Source: an uncultured Anaerolineaceae bacterium
GTDB taxonomy: Bacteria > Chloroflexota > Anaerolineae > Promineifilales > Promineifilaceae
Length of the DNA stretch: 7,784 nt
Assembly: GCA_937967805.1 (NCBI GenBank)
Contig: CALBTC010000071.1
Span: 1-7,784 of the forward strand
Direction: 5' to 3'
A program made the position numbers and the translations under genes. Shown here piece by piece: positions 1 through 7,499 of this stretch (position 1 is the first letter of the stretch; each line of letters begins with the position of its first letter). The notes below the pieces were generated by a model. The model did no database searches. It had not been told where the DNA came from and saw nothing but the letters and a program-made list of their open reading frames with translations.

Positions 1-31
1 TTTTTACAGCTTGCCAGAGATTTACATTAGG

Positions 32-52
32 TCAAAGGGCTGGCCCCTTTGA
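32..52 (+). promoter_or_regulatory. Small hairpin in the purL leader
   Basis: An 8-bp perfect stem (TCAAAGGG at 32-39 with CCCTTTGA at 45-52) closes a 5-base loop, 24 bases before the purL start. No T-run follows it, so it is a poor Rho-independent terminator. It could be the end of an upstream transcript or a leader structure. The rest of 1-76 shows no convincing promoter or riboswitch. The Shine-Dalgarno site of purL (AGGAG, 68-72) lies just downstream. Confidence 0.35.
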
Positions 53-76
53 TATCCATATTATACGAGGAGAGAT

Positions 77-3000
77 ATGCAGCAAGAATATGATACGGCC
101 GTAACCACCACCTACCGCATTCAAATCAGCCCGCAAACGGCCGTCAACCAGACCAAACTCGTCCAGGCCGCCCACCAACTCGGCATTACCAACCTCGCCA
201 CTATCCACCCCAGCCGCCTCATCTTCCTGCAAGGCAACCTAAGTTCGGCAGATGTAGAACGGTTAGCCCAAGAACTCCTCGCCGACCCTGTCACCGAAAC
301 ATTTACCATTAACCATTTACCATTAACCATCAAAAATTCACAATTCACAAGCGACGAACCGTCGCCCACAATCTCATCATTCACAATTGAAACCACCTTG
401 CTCCCCGGCGTCACCGACCCGCCCGCCGAAAACCTGCGCCGCGCCGCCGCGCTGCTGGGCATACGCGACCTGGAACGCGTGGCGACCGGCCAGTACTTCG
501 CGCTTAGCGGACCCTTGAGCGACACCGACAAGCAGCGGCTGGCCCACGAACTGCTAGCCAACCCCGTTATCCAGCGCTTTGCCATCGATCAACCCATCAG
601 CCCACCCTTTTTTGCTTACCAGGAAGGGGACGGCTTGGTGGAGACAATCAATATGCGTGGCGCGGACGATGAAGCCTTATTGGCCATCAGCCAGGAACGG
701 CGCCTGGCTTTGAACCTCGAAGAAATGCAGGCTATTCGCACTTATTACGAGGAAGAAGAGCGCGACGCCACCGATGTGGAACTGGAGATGATCGCCCAGA
801 CATGGAGCGAGCACTGCGTCCACAAAACATTTAAAGCCATCATTGATTATGAAGGTCCGCTGCCGGGCAAAACCAGCGGGGCAGAACGGCAAACCATCGA
901 CGGACTGCTCAAAACCTACATCCGCGCCGCCACGGAAAAAGTGAACAAGCCGTGGGTCCGTTCGGCCTTTGTGGACAACGCCGGCATCGTGGCTTTTGAC
1001 GACCAGTTTGACCTGGCCTTCAAGGTGGAAACGCACAACCATCCCTCGGCGCTGGAGCCGTTTGGCGGGGCCAACACCGGCGTGGGCGGCGTGGTGCGCG
1101 ACGTACTGGGCGTCAGCGCCCGCCCTATCGCCAATACCGACGTGCTCTGCTTTGGCCTGCCAGACACGCCGCAGGAAGATTTGCCCGCCGGGGTGCTGCA
1201 TCCGCGCCGCATTGCCGATGGCGTCATTCACGGCATTGAGGATTACGGCAACAAGATGGGCATTCCCACGGTGAACGGCTCCATCCATTACCACGCGGGC
1301 TACACGGCCAATCCGCTGGTGTACTGCGGCTGCCTGGGCATCTTGCCGCACGGTTCTCACGTCACAGAGCCGCAGCCGGGCGATTTGATCATCGCCATTG
1401 GCGGGCGCACCGGGCGCGACGGCCTGCGGGGGGCGACCTTCTCCAGCATGGAGATGGATGCGGCCACGAGTGAAATTGCCGGAACGGCCGTGCAAATCGG
1501 ACACCCCATCATGGAAAAACAGGTGCAGGAAGTAGTCCTACGCGCCCGCGATGCCAAACTGTACACGGCCATCACCGACTGCGGCGCGGGCGGTTTCTCT
1601 TCGGCGGTAGGCGAAATGGGCGAGAAGCTGGGGGCGACGGTGCAGTTAAAAAATATTACCACCAAATATCCCGGCCTGCGCCCCTGGGAGCTGTGGCTCA
1701 GCGAGGCGCAGGAGCGCATGGTGCTGGCCGTGCCGCCACAAAATCTGCCCGCGCTGCAAGCCATTTGCGACGGCCAGGATGTGGAGCTGGTGGAGCTGGG
1801 CACGTTTGGCAGTGACGGCCGTCTCCACATCTACTTCGGTGATCAACTGGTCGGCGACCTCACCATGCACTTTCTGCACGACGGCCTCCCCCCCCGCCAC
1901 ATGACGGCCGTTTGGCAACCAGTCGATCCCGCATCGGTTACCTTGTCACCCGGTCACCCCGTCTCCCTGTCAAAGCGCCTTTTGACTCTGCTGTCTCACC
2001 CCGACATCCGCAGCAAGGAAGAAGTCATCCGCCGCTACGATCACGAGGTGCAGGGTGGAACGGCCGTCAAACCCCTTACCGGCAGCGCCAACCACGGCCC
2101 GTCCGACGCCACCGTCCTCGTTCCCCAAAATTCACAATTCACAATTCACAATTCACAATTAAAAATTAAAGGCATAGCCTTGTCCAACGGCATCTGCCCC
2201 AACTACACCGACCTCGACCCATACCACATGGCCTGGGCCGCTGTGGATGAGGCGATGCGTAACGTCGTGGCCGTGGGGGCAGACCCGGATCAGGTCTCCA
2301 TTTTGGATAATTTTTGCTGGGGCAACCCCAATTTACCTGACCGGCTGGGGGCGCTGGTGCGCTGTGCGCAGGGGTGTTATGATGCGGCCGTTGCCTTCCA
2401 AACCCCGTTTATTTCCGGCAAAGACAGCCTCAACAACGAATACACCGGCGCTGACGGCGAAAAACACGCCATCCCCGGCACGCTGCTTGTGTCGGCGCTG
2501 GGCATCGTGCCGGATGCGGCCAAAGCGGTGACAATGGATTTGAAGCAGGCGGGCAACTTTATCTTTGTGGTGGGCGACACGCGGGCCGAGCTGGGCGGCA
2601 GCCATTTCAACCAGGTGGGCGGCCGGGCCGAAGGCAGCCGCACCGTGCCAAAACCGGTCAACGACAGCCTGACCCAAATGAGGTTGTTGCATCAGGCGAT
2701 GCAAGTTGGACTAGTGCAAGCATGTCACGACTGTGCAGAGGGAGGCGTAGCTGTGGCTCTGGCCGAAATGTGCATCGCGGGCCGCATTGGCGCAGAGTTG
2801 CAGCTCATCCACGTGCCGCGCGACTGGCACGCGGCCTACTCTGAGGACGAGGTGGTACTCTTTGCCGAATCGCTCAGCCGCTTCCTGGTGGAGGTGCGTC
2901 CGGAAGATGCGCCCCGCTTCCGCGAGCTGCTGGCCGATGTGCCGCACGAATGTGTGGCGGTGGTTGGTGGGGACGGGTTGGTAGTGAACGGCCGTACCGG

Positions 3001-3946
3001 CTCCCCCATCCTCAATTTAGCCGTTGAAGAAATGGAGCAAGCCTGGCGCGGCCATGTGAACGGTAATCGGTTATCGGTAAACGGTAATCCGTATTCAGTA
3101 AACAGTTCACCGACGACCGATAACCGTTCACCGATTACGGATAACCGACCGAAGGTTCTCATCCTCCACGCCAACGGCGCTAACCGGGACCACGACGCGG
3201 CGCTGGCCTGTACGATGGCTGGTGGCGCGCCGGAGATTGTGCACATCAACCAGCTCATGGCGGGCGAACGGCGGCTGGCCGATTTCGGTATGTTGGTGAT
3301 TCCGGGTGGCTTTTCGTATGGCGACGATTTGGGGGCGGGCGTACTTTGGGCGCTGGATTTGCAGGAGCAGTTTGGGGAGGAATTGAAGGATTTTGTGGCA
3401 GACGGCCGTCCCGTCCTGGGCATTTGCAACGGCTTCCAAACATTGGTCAAGGCAGGCATTTTGCCCGGCAACGAGTCGCCTCGGCAAGTCACGCTGACTT
3501 ACAACCAATCGAACCAGTTTGAATGCCGCTGGGTGATGCTGCAACCCAACAAAAATTCACCTAGCCTCTTTACTCAAAACCTCACTGAACCTATCTACTG
3601 CCCGGTGGCTCATGGTGAAGGCCGTCTCATGGTCCAGGATGATGCTGCTTTGGCCACGTTGCAGAGGGAGAGTTTGATACCGCTCCAGTATTCGGTATTC
3701 GGTAATCCGTCATCAGTAAACGATAAGGTAGTTACCGATGACCGTTCACCGATGACCGATTACCCGTATAACCCAAACGGTTCCGTCCTGAACATCGCCG
3801 CGTTGTGCAATCCGGCGGGCAACGTGCTGGGGCTGATGCCGCATCCGGAGAACCACATTTTCCCCTGGCAGCATCCCCGTGCCAGCCGCGGCGAGCAGGG
3901 GATGTTGGGGCTGCGGCTGTTTGAAAACGGAATTAAAAATGTTTAG
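77..3946 (+). CDS. purL: Phosphoribosylformylglycinamidine (FGAM) synthase, single chain with PurS-like, PurL and PurQ domains
   Basis: This enzyme converts FGAR, ATP and glutamine to FGAM in cytosolic de novo purine synthesis. Two PurS-like modules come first (about residues 10-75 and 101-172). The PurL core follows, with WSEHC (243-247), [18 protein letters not shown] (318-335, ATP/FGAR site), DCGAGG (501-506), ISGKDS (779-784) and DCAEGG (885-890). A class I glutamine amidotransferase domain (PurQ-like) runs from about 1025 to the end. Its nucleophile is Cys1117 in GICNGFQ, and His1256 and Glu1258 lie in MPHPEN. The 1289-residue length is close to the large PurL of gammaproteobacteria (about 1295), but the core sequence reads more like small PurL. 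ATG 77 is preceded by AGGAG at 68-72, and the first PurS-like module begins right after it, so the start is well supported. Five short-period DNA repeats are translated in frame, near residues 76-92, 623-634, 685-698, 995-1024 and 1204-1231. They sit at domain borders or apparent loops, and the catalytic motifs are intact. A 71-base gap with a hairpin leads to purC. Confidence 0.97.
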   Translation: MQQEYDTAVTTTYRIQISPQTAVNQTKLVQAAHQLGITNLATIHPSRLIFLQGNLSSADVERLAQELLADPVTETFTINHLPLTIKNSQFTSDEPSPTISSFTIETTLLPGVTDPPAENLRRAAALLGIRDLERVATGQYFALSGPLSDTDKQRLAHELLANPVIQRFAIDQPISPPFFAYQEGDGLVETINMRGADDEALLAISQERRLALNLEEMQAIRTYYEEEERDATDVELEMIAQTWSEHCVHKTFKAIIDYEGPLPGKTSGAERQTIDGLLKTYIRAATEKVNKPWVRSAFVDNAGIVAFDDQFDLAFKVETHNHPSALEPFGGANTGVGGVVRDVLGVSARPIANTDVLCFGLPDTPQEDLPAGVLHPRRIADGVIHGIEDYGNKMGIPTVNGSIHYHAGYTANPLVYCGCLGILPHGSHVTEPQPGDLIIAIGGRTGRDGLRGATFSSMEMDAATSEIAGTAVQIGHPIMEKQVQEVVLRARDAKLYTAITDCGAGGFSSAVGEMGEKLGATVQLKNITTKYPGLRPWELWLSEAQERMVLAVPPQNLPALQAICDGQDVELVELGTFGSDGRLHIYFGDQLVGDLTMHFLHDGLPPRHMTAVWQPVDPASVTLSPGHPVSLSKRLLTLLSHPDIRSKEEVIRRYDHEVQGGTAVKPLTGSANHGPSDATVLVPQNSQFTIHNSQLKIKGIALSNGICPNYTDLDPYHMAWAAVDEAMRNVVAVGADPDQVSILDNFCWGNPNLPDRLGALVRCAQGCYDAAVAFQTPFISGKDSLNNEYTGADGEKHAIPGTLLVSALGIVPDAAKAVTMDLKQAGNFIFVVGDTRAELGGSHFNQVGGRAEGSRTVPKPVNDSLTQMRLLHQAMQVGLVQACHDCAEGGVAVALAEMCIAGRIGAELQLIHVPRDWHAAYSEDEVVLFAESLSRFLVEVRPEDAPRFRELLADVPHECVAVVGGDGLVVNGRTGSPILNLAVEEMEQAWRGHVNGNRLSVNGNPYSVNSSPTTDNRSPITDNRPKVLILHANGANRDHDAALACTMAGGAPEIVHINQLMAGERRLADFGMLVIPGGFSYGDDLGAGVLWALDLQEQFGEELKDFVADGRPVLGICNGFQTLVKAGILPGNESPRQVTLTYNQSNQFECRWVMLQPNKNSPSLFTQNLTEPIYCPVAHGEGRLMVQDDAALATLQRESLIPLQYSVFGNPSSVNDKVVTDDRSPMTDYPYNPNGSVLNIAALCNPAGNVLGLMPHPENHIFPWQHPRASRGEQGMLGLRLFENGIKNV
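303..350 (+). repeat. Heptamer array 1, inside purL between the two PurS-like modules
   Basis: Four 7-base units alternate TTACCAT and TAACCAT (303-330). Then come 5 bases and two copies of ATTCACA (336-349). The whole stretch is read in frame as purL residues 76-92, in the link between the two PurS-like modules. The ATTCACA part matches array 2 at 2130. The 48-base stretch is a multiple of three. Confidence 0.8.
1942..1973 (+). repeat. Degenerate octamer array inside purL
   Basis: Four 8-base units (CTTGTCAC, CCGGTCAC, CCCGTCTC, CCTGTCAA) are read in frame as residues 623-634, in the linker after the first PurL half. On the opposite strand the flanking segment resembles the octamers in the purC-purE gap: TTACCTTGTCACCC here against TCACCTTGTCACCC there, 13 of 14 identical. 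The array is short and degenerate, so it is the least certain of the repeats in purL. Confidence 0.5.
2130..2171 (+). repeat. Heptamer array 2 (ATTCACA) inside the PurL core
   Basis: Four perfect head-to-tail copies of ATTCACA (2130-2157) are followed by two drifted units, ATTAAAA and ATTAAAG. The 42 bases are translated as residues 685-698. They fall between [10 protein letters not shown] and [12 protein letters not shown], a strand-loop-strand region where the second half of the PurL core starts. The perfect identity of the four units suggests recent expansion or turnover. Confidence 0.9.
3061..3147 (+). repeat. Heptamer array 3, palindromic, at the PurL-PurQ linker
   Basis: Twelve 7-base units fall in one register, with a trailing CCG. 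The left units are of the CGGTAAT type and the right units are of the complementary CCGATTA type, so the array is also an imperfect palindrome. It is read in frame as residues 995-1024, an Asn/Ser/Pro-rich linker between the PurL core and the PurQ-like glutaminase. It shares units with array 4 (CGGTAAT, CAGTAAA, CCGTTCA, CCGATTA). Confidence 0.9.
3686..3769 (+). repeat. Heptamer array 4, palindromic, inside the PurQ-like domain
   Basis: Twelve 7-base units of the array 3 family occupy exactly 84 bases, and these coincide with codons 1204-1231. The left half has CGGTATT and CGGTAAT types and the right half has CCGATGA and CCGATTA types, an imperfect inverted repeat. It separates LQY from [14 protein letters not shown], which I recall as nearly adjacent in ordinary PurQ-type domains. 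It therefore appears to be an insertion in a surface loop just before the MPHPE catalytic motif. Confidence 0.88.
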
Positions 3947-3948
3947 AA

Positions 3949-4006
3949 AACGCAGAGGCGCAGAGACGCGGAGAAAAATCCCTCTGCGCCTCCGCGTCTC
4001 TGCGTT
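3949..4006. repeat. Octamer palindrome between purL and purC
   Basis: Arms of 25 bases (3949-3973 and 3982-4006) flank an 8-base loop. Of the 25 positions, 21 are Watson-Crick pairs and two more are G-U pairs. Each arm is built of 8-base units (CGCAGAGG, CGCAGAGA, CGCGGAGA and complements). It begins two bases after the purL stop and ends directly at the purC Shine-Dalgarno site (AAGGA, 4007-4011). No T-run follows, so it is not a standard terminator. I recall CGCAGAGGCGCAGAGACGC-type repeats as widespread between genes in several bacterial phyla. Confidence 0.88.
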
Positions 4007-4017
4007 AAGGAAAAATC

Positions 4018-4983
4018 ATGCTAACTCATCAAGAATTGTTAGACGCCATTCCCAACTGCCTGGATGGTACCGATTTTGTAGGGCTGGGTGAAAAGTATGA
4101 GGGCAAGGTGCGGGATGTGTATGTGCAAAACGGCCGTCGCATCCTCATCTCCACAGACCGGGTCAGCGCCTTCGACCGGGTGCTGGGGCTGATTCCGTAC
4201 AAGGGGCAGGTGCTCAACCAGCTCAGCGCCTGGTGGTTTGAACAAACGGCCGATCTCGCCCGCAACCACGTCATCTCTGTACCCGATCCCAACGTGACGA
4301 TTGCCCACGAGGCGCAGCCGCTGCCGGTGGAGGTTGTGGTGCGCGGCTACATCACCGGCGTGACCAAGACATCGCTGTGGTATTTGTATGAACAGGGGGA
4401 GAGACGGCCGTATGGCATCCAGCTTCCCGACGGCCTGCAAAAAAACGATCCGCTGCCCGAACCGATCATCACCCCCACTACCAAAGCGGCAAAAGGGGGC
4501 CACGACGAGCGGCTGACAGAGGCGGAGATTTTAGAGCAAAAGTTAGTCGGTGCTGATTTGTGGGAGGAGATTCGGGACACGGCCGTGTCCCTCTTCAAGC
4601 GTGGCCAACAAATCGCGGCGCAGGCGGGGCTGATTTTGGTGGATACAAAGTATGAGATGGGGTTGGTAAACGGCCGTCTCACCCTCATCGACGAAATCCA
4701 CACCCCCGACTCCAGCCGCTACTGGCTGGCCGACCAACCTGCTGTGGCCGGCGTCCCCGCCGCGCCACCCGCCGAACCGGAGAATTACGACAAAGAGTTC
4801 ATGCGCCAATGGTACGCCGCCCAAGGCTACCGCGGCGACGGCACGCCACCCACCATGCCACCCGACCTCATCGCCCAAATCGCCGCCCGCTATCTAACCA
4901 CCTTCGAAAAGCTAACCGGCTCAGTTTTTGCCCCCGGCGCACAGCCTGCAACGGAACGCATTTGGGAGAATTTGAAGGGGTGA
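4018..4983 (+). CDS. purC: Phosphoribosylaminoimidazole-succinocarboxamide (SAICAR) synthase
   Basis: This enzyme joins CAIR and aspartate, with ATP, to give SAICAR in the cytosol. The 321-residue protein shows GKVRDVY (29-35, nucleotide-binding start), STDRVSAFD (45-53), the family signature [13 protein letters not shown] (102-114), [13 protein letters not shown] (152-164) and the second signature LVDTKYEMG (207-215). It ends the core with [13 protein letters not shown] (224-236). The length and the C-terminal extension resemble the longer Ade1-like PurC (about 300 residues) rather than the short bacterial form of about 240. The ATG at 4018 has AAGGA at 4007-4011 with a 6-base spacer. The stop codon is inside the first unit of the octamer array that fills the gap to purE. 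Three or four ACGGCCGT-type palindromes lie inside the gene. Confidence 0.97.
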   Translation: MLTHQELLDAIPNCLDGTDFVGLGEKYEGKVRDVYVQNGRRILISTDRVSAFDRVLGLIPYKGQVLNQLSAWWFEQTADLARNHVISVPDPNVTIAHEAQPLPVEVVVRGYITGVTKTSLWYLYEQGERRPYGIQLPDGLQKNDPLPEPIITPTTKAAKGGHDERLTEAEILEQKLVGADLWEEIRDTAVSLFKRGQQIAAQAGLILVDTKYEMGLVNGRLTLIDEIHTPDSSRYWLADQPAVAGVPAAPPAEPENYDKEFMRQWYAAQGYRGDGTPPTMPPDLIAQIAARYLTTFEKLTGSVFAPGAQPATERIWENLKG

Positions 4984-5039
4984 AGGGGTGACAAGGTGAA
5001 GGGGTGAAGGATAATCACCCGTTCACCCGCTCACCCTTT
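4976..5039. repeat. Octamer palindrome between purC and purE
   Basis: Eight contiguous 8-base units: four of the AGGGGTGA type, one spacer unit (AGGATAAT), then three of the complementary CACCCGTT type. Folded, 4982-5007 pairs with 5015-5040 at 21 of 26 positions around a 7-base loop. The first unit overlaps the last two codons and the TGA stop of purC. The purE Shine-Dalgarno site follows within a few bases. No T-run is present. Confidence 0.88.
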
Positions 5040-5053
5040 CCAAAAGGAAAAGA

Positions 5054-5554
5054 ATGAGCGAACAAAACAACATCTTAGTTGGTGTCATTATGGGCAGTAC
5101 GTCGGATTGGGAGACGATGCGGCATGCGGTGGAGACGTTGGAGGAGTTTGGTGTGCCGCATGAGGCGAAGGTGGTCTCGGCGCACCGCACGCCGGAACGG
5201 ATGGCCGAGTATGCCCACAGCGCCGAGGCGCGCGGCTTGCAGGTGATCATTGCCGGGGCGGGAGGGGCAGCCCACCTGCCGGGCATGGTGGCGGCGCAAA
5301 CGGTGCTGCCGGTGTTGGGCGTACCGGTGCAAAGCCGGGCGCTCAACGGGCTGGATTCGCTGCTTTCCATTGTGCAGATGCCCGGCGGGGTGCCGGTGGG
5401 TACGCTGGCCATTGGCAAAGCCGGGGCTAAAAACGCCGCCCTGCTGGCAATCGCTATCCTGGGCAATCAGCACCCCGAATTCCGCCAAAAGCTGCACCAA
5501 TTCCGGCAGTCTCAAACTGAAAAAGTTTTGGGCGCAATGTTACCACCTGAATAA
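5054..5554 (+). CDS. purE: N5-carboxyaminoimidazole ribonucleotide mutase
   Basis: PurE moves the carboxyl group of N5-CAIR (made by PurK) to carbon, giving CAIR, the substrate of PurC. The 166-residue length is typical of class I PurE. Visible motifs are MGSTSDW (13-19, phosphate-binding loop), [11 protein letters not shown] (40-50, with the conserved His44), [14 protein letters not shown] (67-80), and [29 protein letters not shown] (93-121) lining the active site of the octamer. The presence of purK in the same window supports the class I mutase activity over the direct AIR carboxylase form. ATG 5054 has AAGGA at 5044-5048 with a 5-base spacer. The gene follows purC by 70 bases of repeat and is followed by a 116-base gap. 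Confidence 0.97.
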   Translation: MSEQNNILVGVIMGSTSDWETMRHAVETLEEFGVPHEAKVVSAHRTPERMAEYAHSAEARGLQVIIAGAGGAAHLPGMVAAQTVLPVLGVPVQSRALNGLDSLLSIVQMPGGVPVGTLAIGKAGAKNAALLAIAILGNQHPEFRQKLHQFRQSQTEKVLGAMLPPE

Positions 5555-5557
5555 AAA

Positions 5558-5578
5558 AGCGATCATCACACGATTGCT
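5558..5578. terminator. Possible weak terminator-like hairpin after purE
   Basis: A 7-bp stem (AGCGATC at 5558-5564 with GATTGCT at 5572-5578, one G-U pair) closes a 7-base loop, a few bases after the purE stop. On the + strand no T-run follows, so purE transcription may not stop here. On the - strand the stem is followed by a run of six T's, the classic terminator shape, but no - strand gene is visible to use it. The rest of the 5555-5670 gap shows only weak promoter-like boxes (TTGGCG at 5599, TAAAGT at 5622). Confidence 0.3.
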
Positions 5579-5670
5579 CCTTAACAACAAAATCACCATT
5601 GGCGCGACCTGCTGTCTGCGTTAAAGTTCGGACGATTTCAACAATTCACTGAACAAGGCAGGAAAAATTT

Positions 5671-6597
5671 ATGTTTCTCAACGTACTCATCATCATTGCC
5701 AGCATTGTGGCGCTGGCGTACGGGGCCACCTTCATTGTGGACTCGGCAGCGCGGATGGCGCGGCGCTTTGGCGTCTCTGAGCTGATCATCGGGCTGACGA
5801 TTGTGGCTGTGGGCACGTCTGCTCCGGAGTTTGCGGTGACGATTAGTGCGGCCGTTTCCGGCCAGTCCAATATTTCCGTGAGCAACATCGTCGGTTCCAA
5901 TATTTTCAACCTGGGCTTCATCTTGGGCGGTGTGGTGGCCGTGCGAGCCATCACGACCTCGCCCAAAATTGTGTATCGCGACGGCGGTATGTTGGCCGGC
6001 GCCACGCTCATTCTGCTCTTTTTCATGCGTGATTTGCACTTGCAGCAGTGGGAAGGCGGCGTTTTGCTGGCGCTGCTGTTTGCCTATCTGCTCTACCTTT
6101 ACACGCAGCGCGACGTTGATTTGGAAGAAATTCCCGACGGCGATTTCCGCTGGCGCGATGTGCCGCTGTTTGTTTTGGGCATTGCCATGGTGGTGTTAGG
6201 CGGCGATTATCTGGTGGAGGCGGCTACGGAGGTGGCGCGGGTGCTGGGGATGTCTGATTGGGTCATTGGCGTGACGATTGTGGCGGCGGGCACCTCGGCG
6301 CCGGAGATGGCTACCTCGCTGGTCGGCGTGCTGCGCGGCCATTCGAACATTTCCATTGGCAATTTAATCGGCAGTGATTTGTTCAATTTGCTGGGCGTGC
6401 TGGGATTGGCGGGTGTCATACAAACGCAGCCGATGGTGATCGATTCGGCCGGGTTAGGCAGCCTGATGATGCTCAGCGGTATGGTGATTTTTGTGGTGGT
6501 GTTGATGCGGGTGGGTTGGAAGCTCAACCGCTGGGAAGGGTTTATGCTGATTCTGATTAATTTGCTGCGCTGGGTTTTGGATTTTGCGTCGAAGTAG
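5671..6597 (+). CDS. Na+/Ca2+ exchanger-type (CaCA family) inner-membrane antiporter, YrbG-like
   Basis: This 308-residue integral membrane protein of the calcium:cation antiporter superfamily probably exchanges Ca2+ (or another cation) for Na+ or H+. It has two homologous alpha repeats. The first has GLTIVAVGTSAPE (41-53) and GSNIFNLGF (75-83). The second has GVTIVAAGTSAPE (200-212) and GSDLFNLLG (234-242). Glu53 and Glu212 sit where the family coordinates the ion. The second repeat has Asp (GSD) where the first has Asn (GSN). Hydrophobic segments fill both halves, about ten in all. A polar acidic loop near residues 147-163 separates the halves, as expected for the inverted-topology duplication. 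The length is usual for the bacterial family. The ATG at 5671 follows an AGGA at 5660-5663. The gene has no evident link to purine synthesis and may have its own promoter in the preceding gap. Substrate cannot be settled from sequence alone. Confidence 0.93.
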   Translation: MFLNVLIIIASIVALAYGATFIVDSAARMARRFGVSELIIGLTIVAVGTSAPEFAVTISAAVSGQSNISVSNIVGSNIFNLGFILGGVVAVRAITTSPKIVYRDGGMLAGATLILLFFMRDLHLQQWEGGVLLALLFAYLLYLYTQRDVDLEEIPDGDFRWRDVPLFVLGIAMVVLGGDYLVEAATEVARVLGMSDWVIGVTIVAAGTSAPEMATSLVGVLRGHSNISIGNLIGSDLFNLLGVLGLAGVIQTQPMVIDSAGLGSLMMLSGMVIFVVVLMRVGWKLNRWEGFMLILINLLRWVLDFASK

Positions 6598-6598
6598 G

Positions 6599-6668
6599 CA
6601 ACAACGAATTGGAGTAATTAACGAATTTTAGTTTGCTTTCATTCGTTGGTTACTAAAATTCGTTGTTG
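6599..6668. repeat. Palindromic repeat, left copy flanking the GxxExxY gene
   Basis: Arms of 28 bases (6599-6626 and 6641-6668) flank a 14-base loop. The arm consensus is CAACAACGAATT, two variable bases, AGTAA, two variable bases, AACGAAT. The two arms differ only at those two dinucleotides, and one of these still pairs as G-U in RNA. It starts one base after the antiporter stop codon and ends 24 bases before the GxxExxY start. The second copy is at 7486-7554. Confidence 0.92.
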
Positions 6669-6692
6669 TCTAGGTTGGAAAATGGGTTTGTG

Positions 6693-7499
6693 ATGACTGA
6701 GATTATTCACAAAGAATTGAGTTATGCGGTTCGCGGGGTTTTGTTTGATGTGCATAACCAGCTTGGACCAATGCTGCCCGAACGATTTTATCAGGAAGCG
6801 GTGGCGATTGGTTTGGAGGCGAAAGGGATTGCTTGTGAGACGGAGAAGCAATTTTCGGTGCAGTATTGCGGGGTGGAGGTCGGCCGTTATTTTGTGGATG
6901 TTTGGGTTGAGGGTGGCAAGCTGCTTTTGGAGTTGAAGGTTGCTCCTGAGATTTTGCCGATTCACCGAGCGCAGGCAATTTCTTATTTGAAGGTGACGGA
7001 TGCGGATTTGGCGATCGTGGTGAATTTTGGGGCCAGCTCGCTTGAGGATGTGCGGTTGCCGAATCGGGTGCGGGAGCAAACGGCCGTGCTCAATCAAACC
7101 AGTCCTCAGCCGTCGATTGACGTGCCATTTCCACAGTTAGCAACCGAGATAATCAACTGCCTCCATCATGTTCATTTAGTACTTGGCCCCGGCTTCCTGC
7201 ATCAAGTGTATCGCCGTGCCACAATGGTCAAACTGCGAGAGAAAGACATCGGCTTTAAGTACATCAAAGAATCACCTGTTTTTTATCAAAATACTGAAAT
7301 CGGCAAGCATGAAACCCGTCTCATTCTTGTGGAAGATAATATTCTGGTAGCAGCGTTTGCTGTTAGAGAAAATGCTGAAACATTAAAAGCACGGCTACGG
7401 TCTCAACTCCGTCGTCAAAACAAAGAGCTCGGTATTTTGGCAAACTTCTACGGAACGAGGTTAGACATTTCTTTGGTGAGGAGGACAACAACGAATTAA
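6693..7499 (+). CDS. Tandem GxxExxY protein (PD-(D/E)XK nuclease-like fold), function unknown
   Basis: Single GxxExxY proteins are about 120-130 residues. This 268-residue protein holds two in tandem. The N-terminal unit (about 1-125) has LGPMLPERFYQEA (24-36), so Glu30 and Tyr33 of the signature are kept but its first Gly is Met27. It also has a nuclease-like core: Asp69 in FVDVWVEGG, then Glu80-Leu-Lys82, then IHRAQAISYLK (90-100). The C-terminal unit (about 148-265) has LGPGFLHQVY (164-173), with the Gly kept but the Glu replaced by His170. Its ExK position reads AFA near 221-223, so it looks catalytically dead. ATG 6693 is chosen because the unit starts there. Upstream TTG 6663 would lie inside the palindromic repeat. 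The Shine-Dalgarno match is weak. The final residues (TTTN) and the stop codon are encoded by the right-hand repeat. The second half is visibly less GC-rich than the first. No biochemical role is established for the family as far as I know, and the nuclease fold is family knowledge rather than evidence of activity. Confidence 0.85.
   Translation: MTEIIHKELSYAVRGVLFDVHNQLGPMLPERFYQEAVAIGLEAKGIACETEKQFSVQYCGVEVGRYFVDVWVEGGKLLLELKVAPEILPIHRAQAISYLKVTDADLAIVVNFGASSLEDVRLPNRVREQTAVLNQTSPQPSIDVPFPQLATEIINCLHHVHLVLGPGFLHQVYRRATMVKLREKDIGFKYIKESPVFYQNTEIGKHETRLILVEDNILVAAFAVRENAETLKARLRSQLRRQNKELGILANFYGTRLDISLVRRTTTN

Noticed and set aside
59..64. TATTAT as a -10 box for purL
   Set aside because: It overlaps the region just before the Shine-Dalgarno site, would leave a leader of only a few bases, and has no -35 match at the right distance.
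677..1504. Long - strand open frame (275 codons) inside purL
   Set aside because: It lies opposite an unmistakable PurL core with intact motifs. Its translation shows no recognisable family, and it fits a shadow frame in GC-rich DNA.
2130..2171. Possible CRISPR array or direct-repeat phage attachment site
   Set aside because: The units are 7 bases, contiguous, without spacers and translated as part of PurL.
3686..3769. Frameshift or pseudogene signal in the PurQ-like part of purL
   Set aside because: The frame is continuous through the array, and the downstream NPNGS and MPHPE motifs are intact.
3949..4006. Rho-independent terminator between purL and purC
   Set aside because: The stem is long but no T-run follows on the + strand, and the 3' arm runs directly into the purC ribosome site. 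It fits a repeat palindrome better.
6663..6692. TTG start for the GxxExxY gene, adding 10 residues
   Set aside because: It would begin inside the palindromic repeat. The ATG at 6693 lies where the family's conserved sequence begins.
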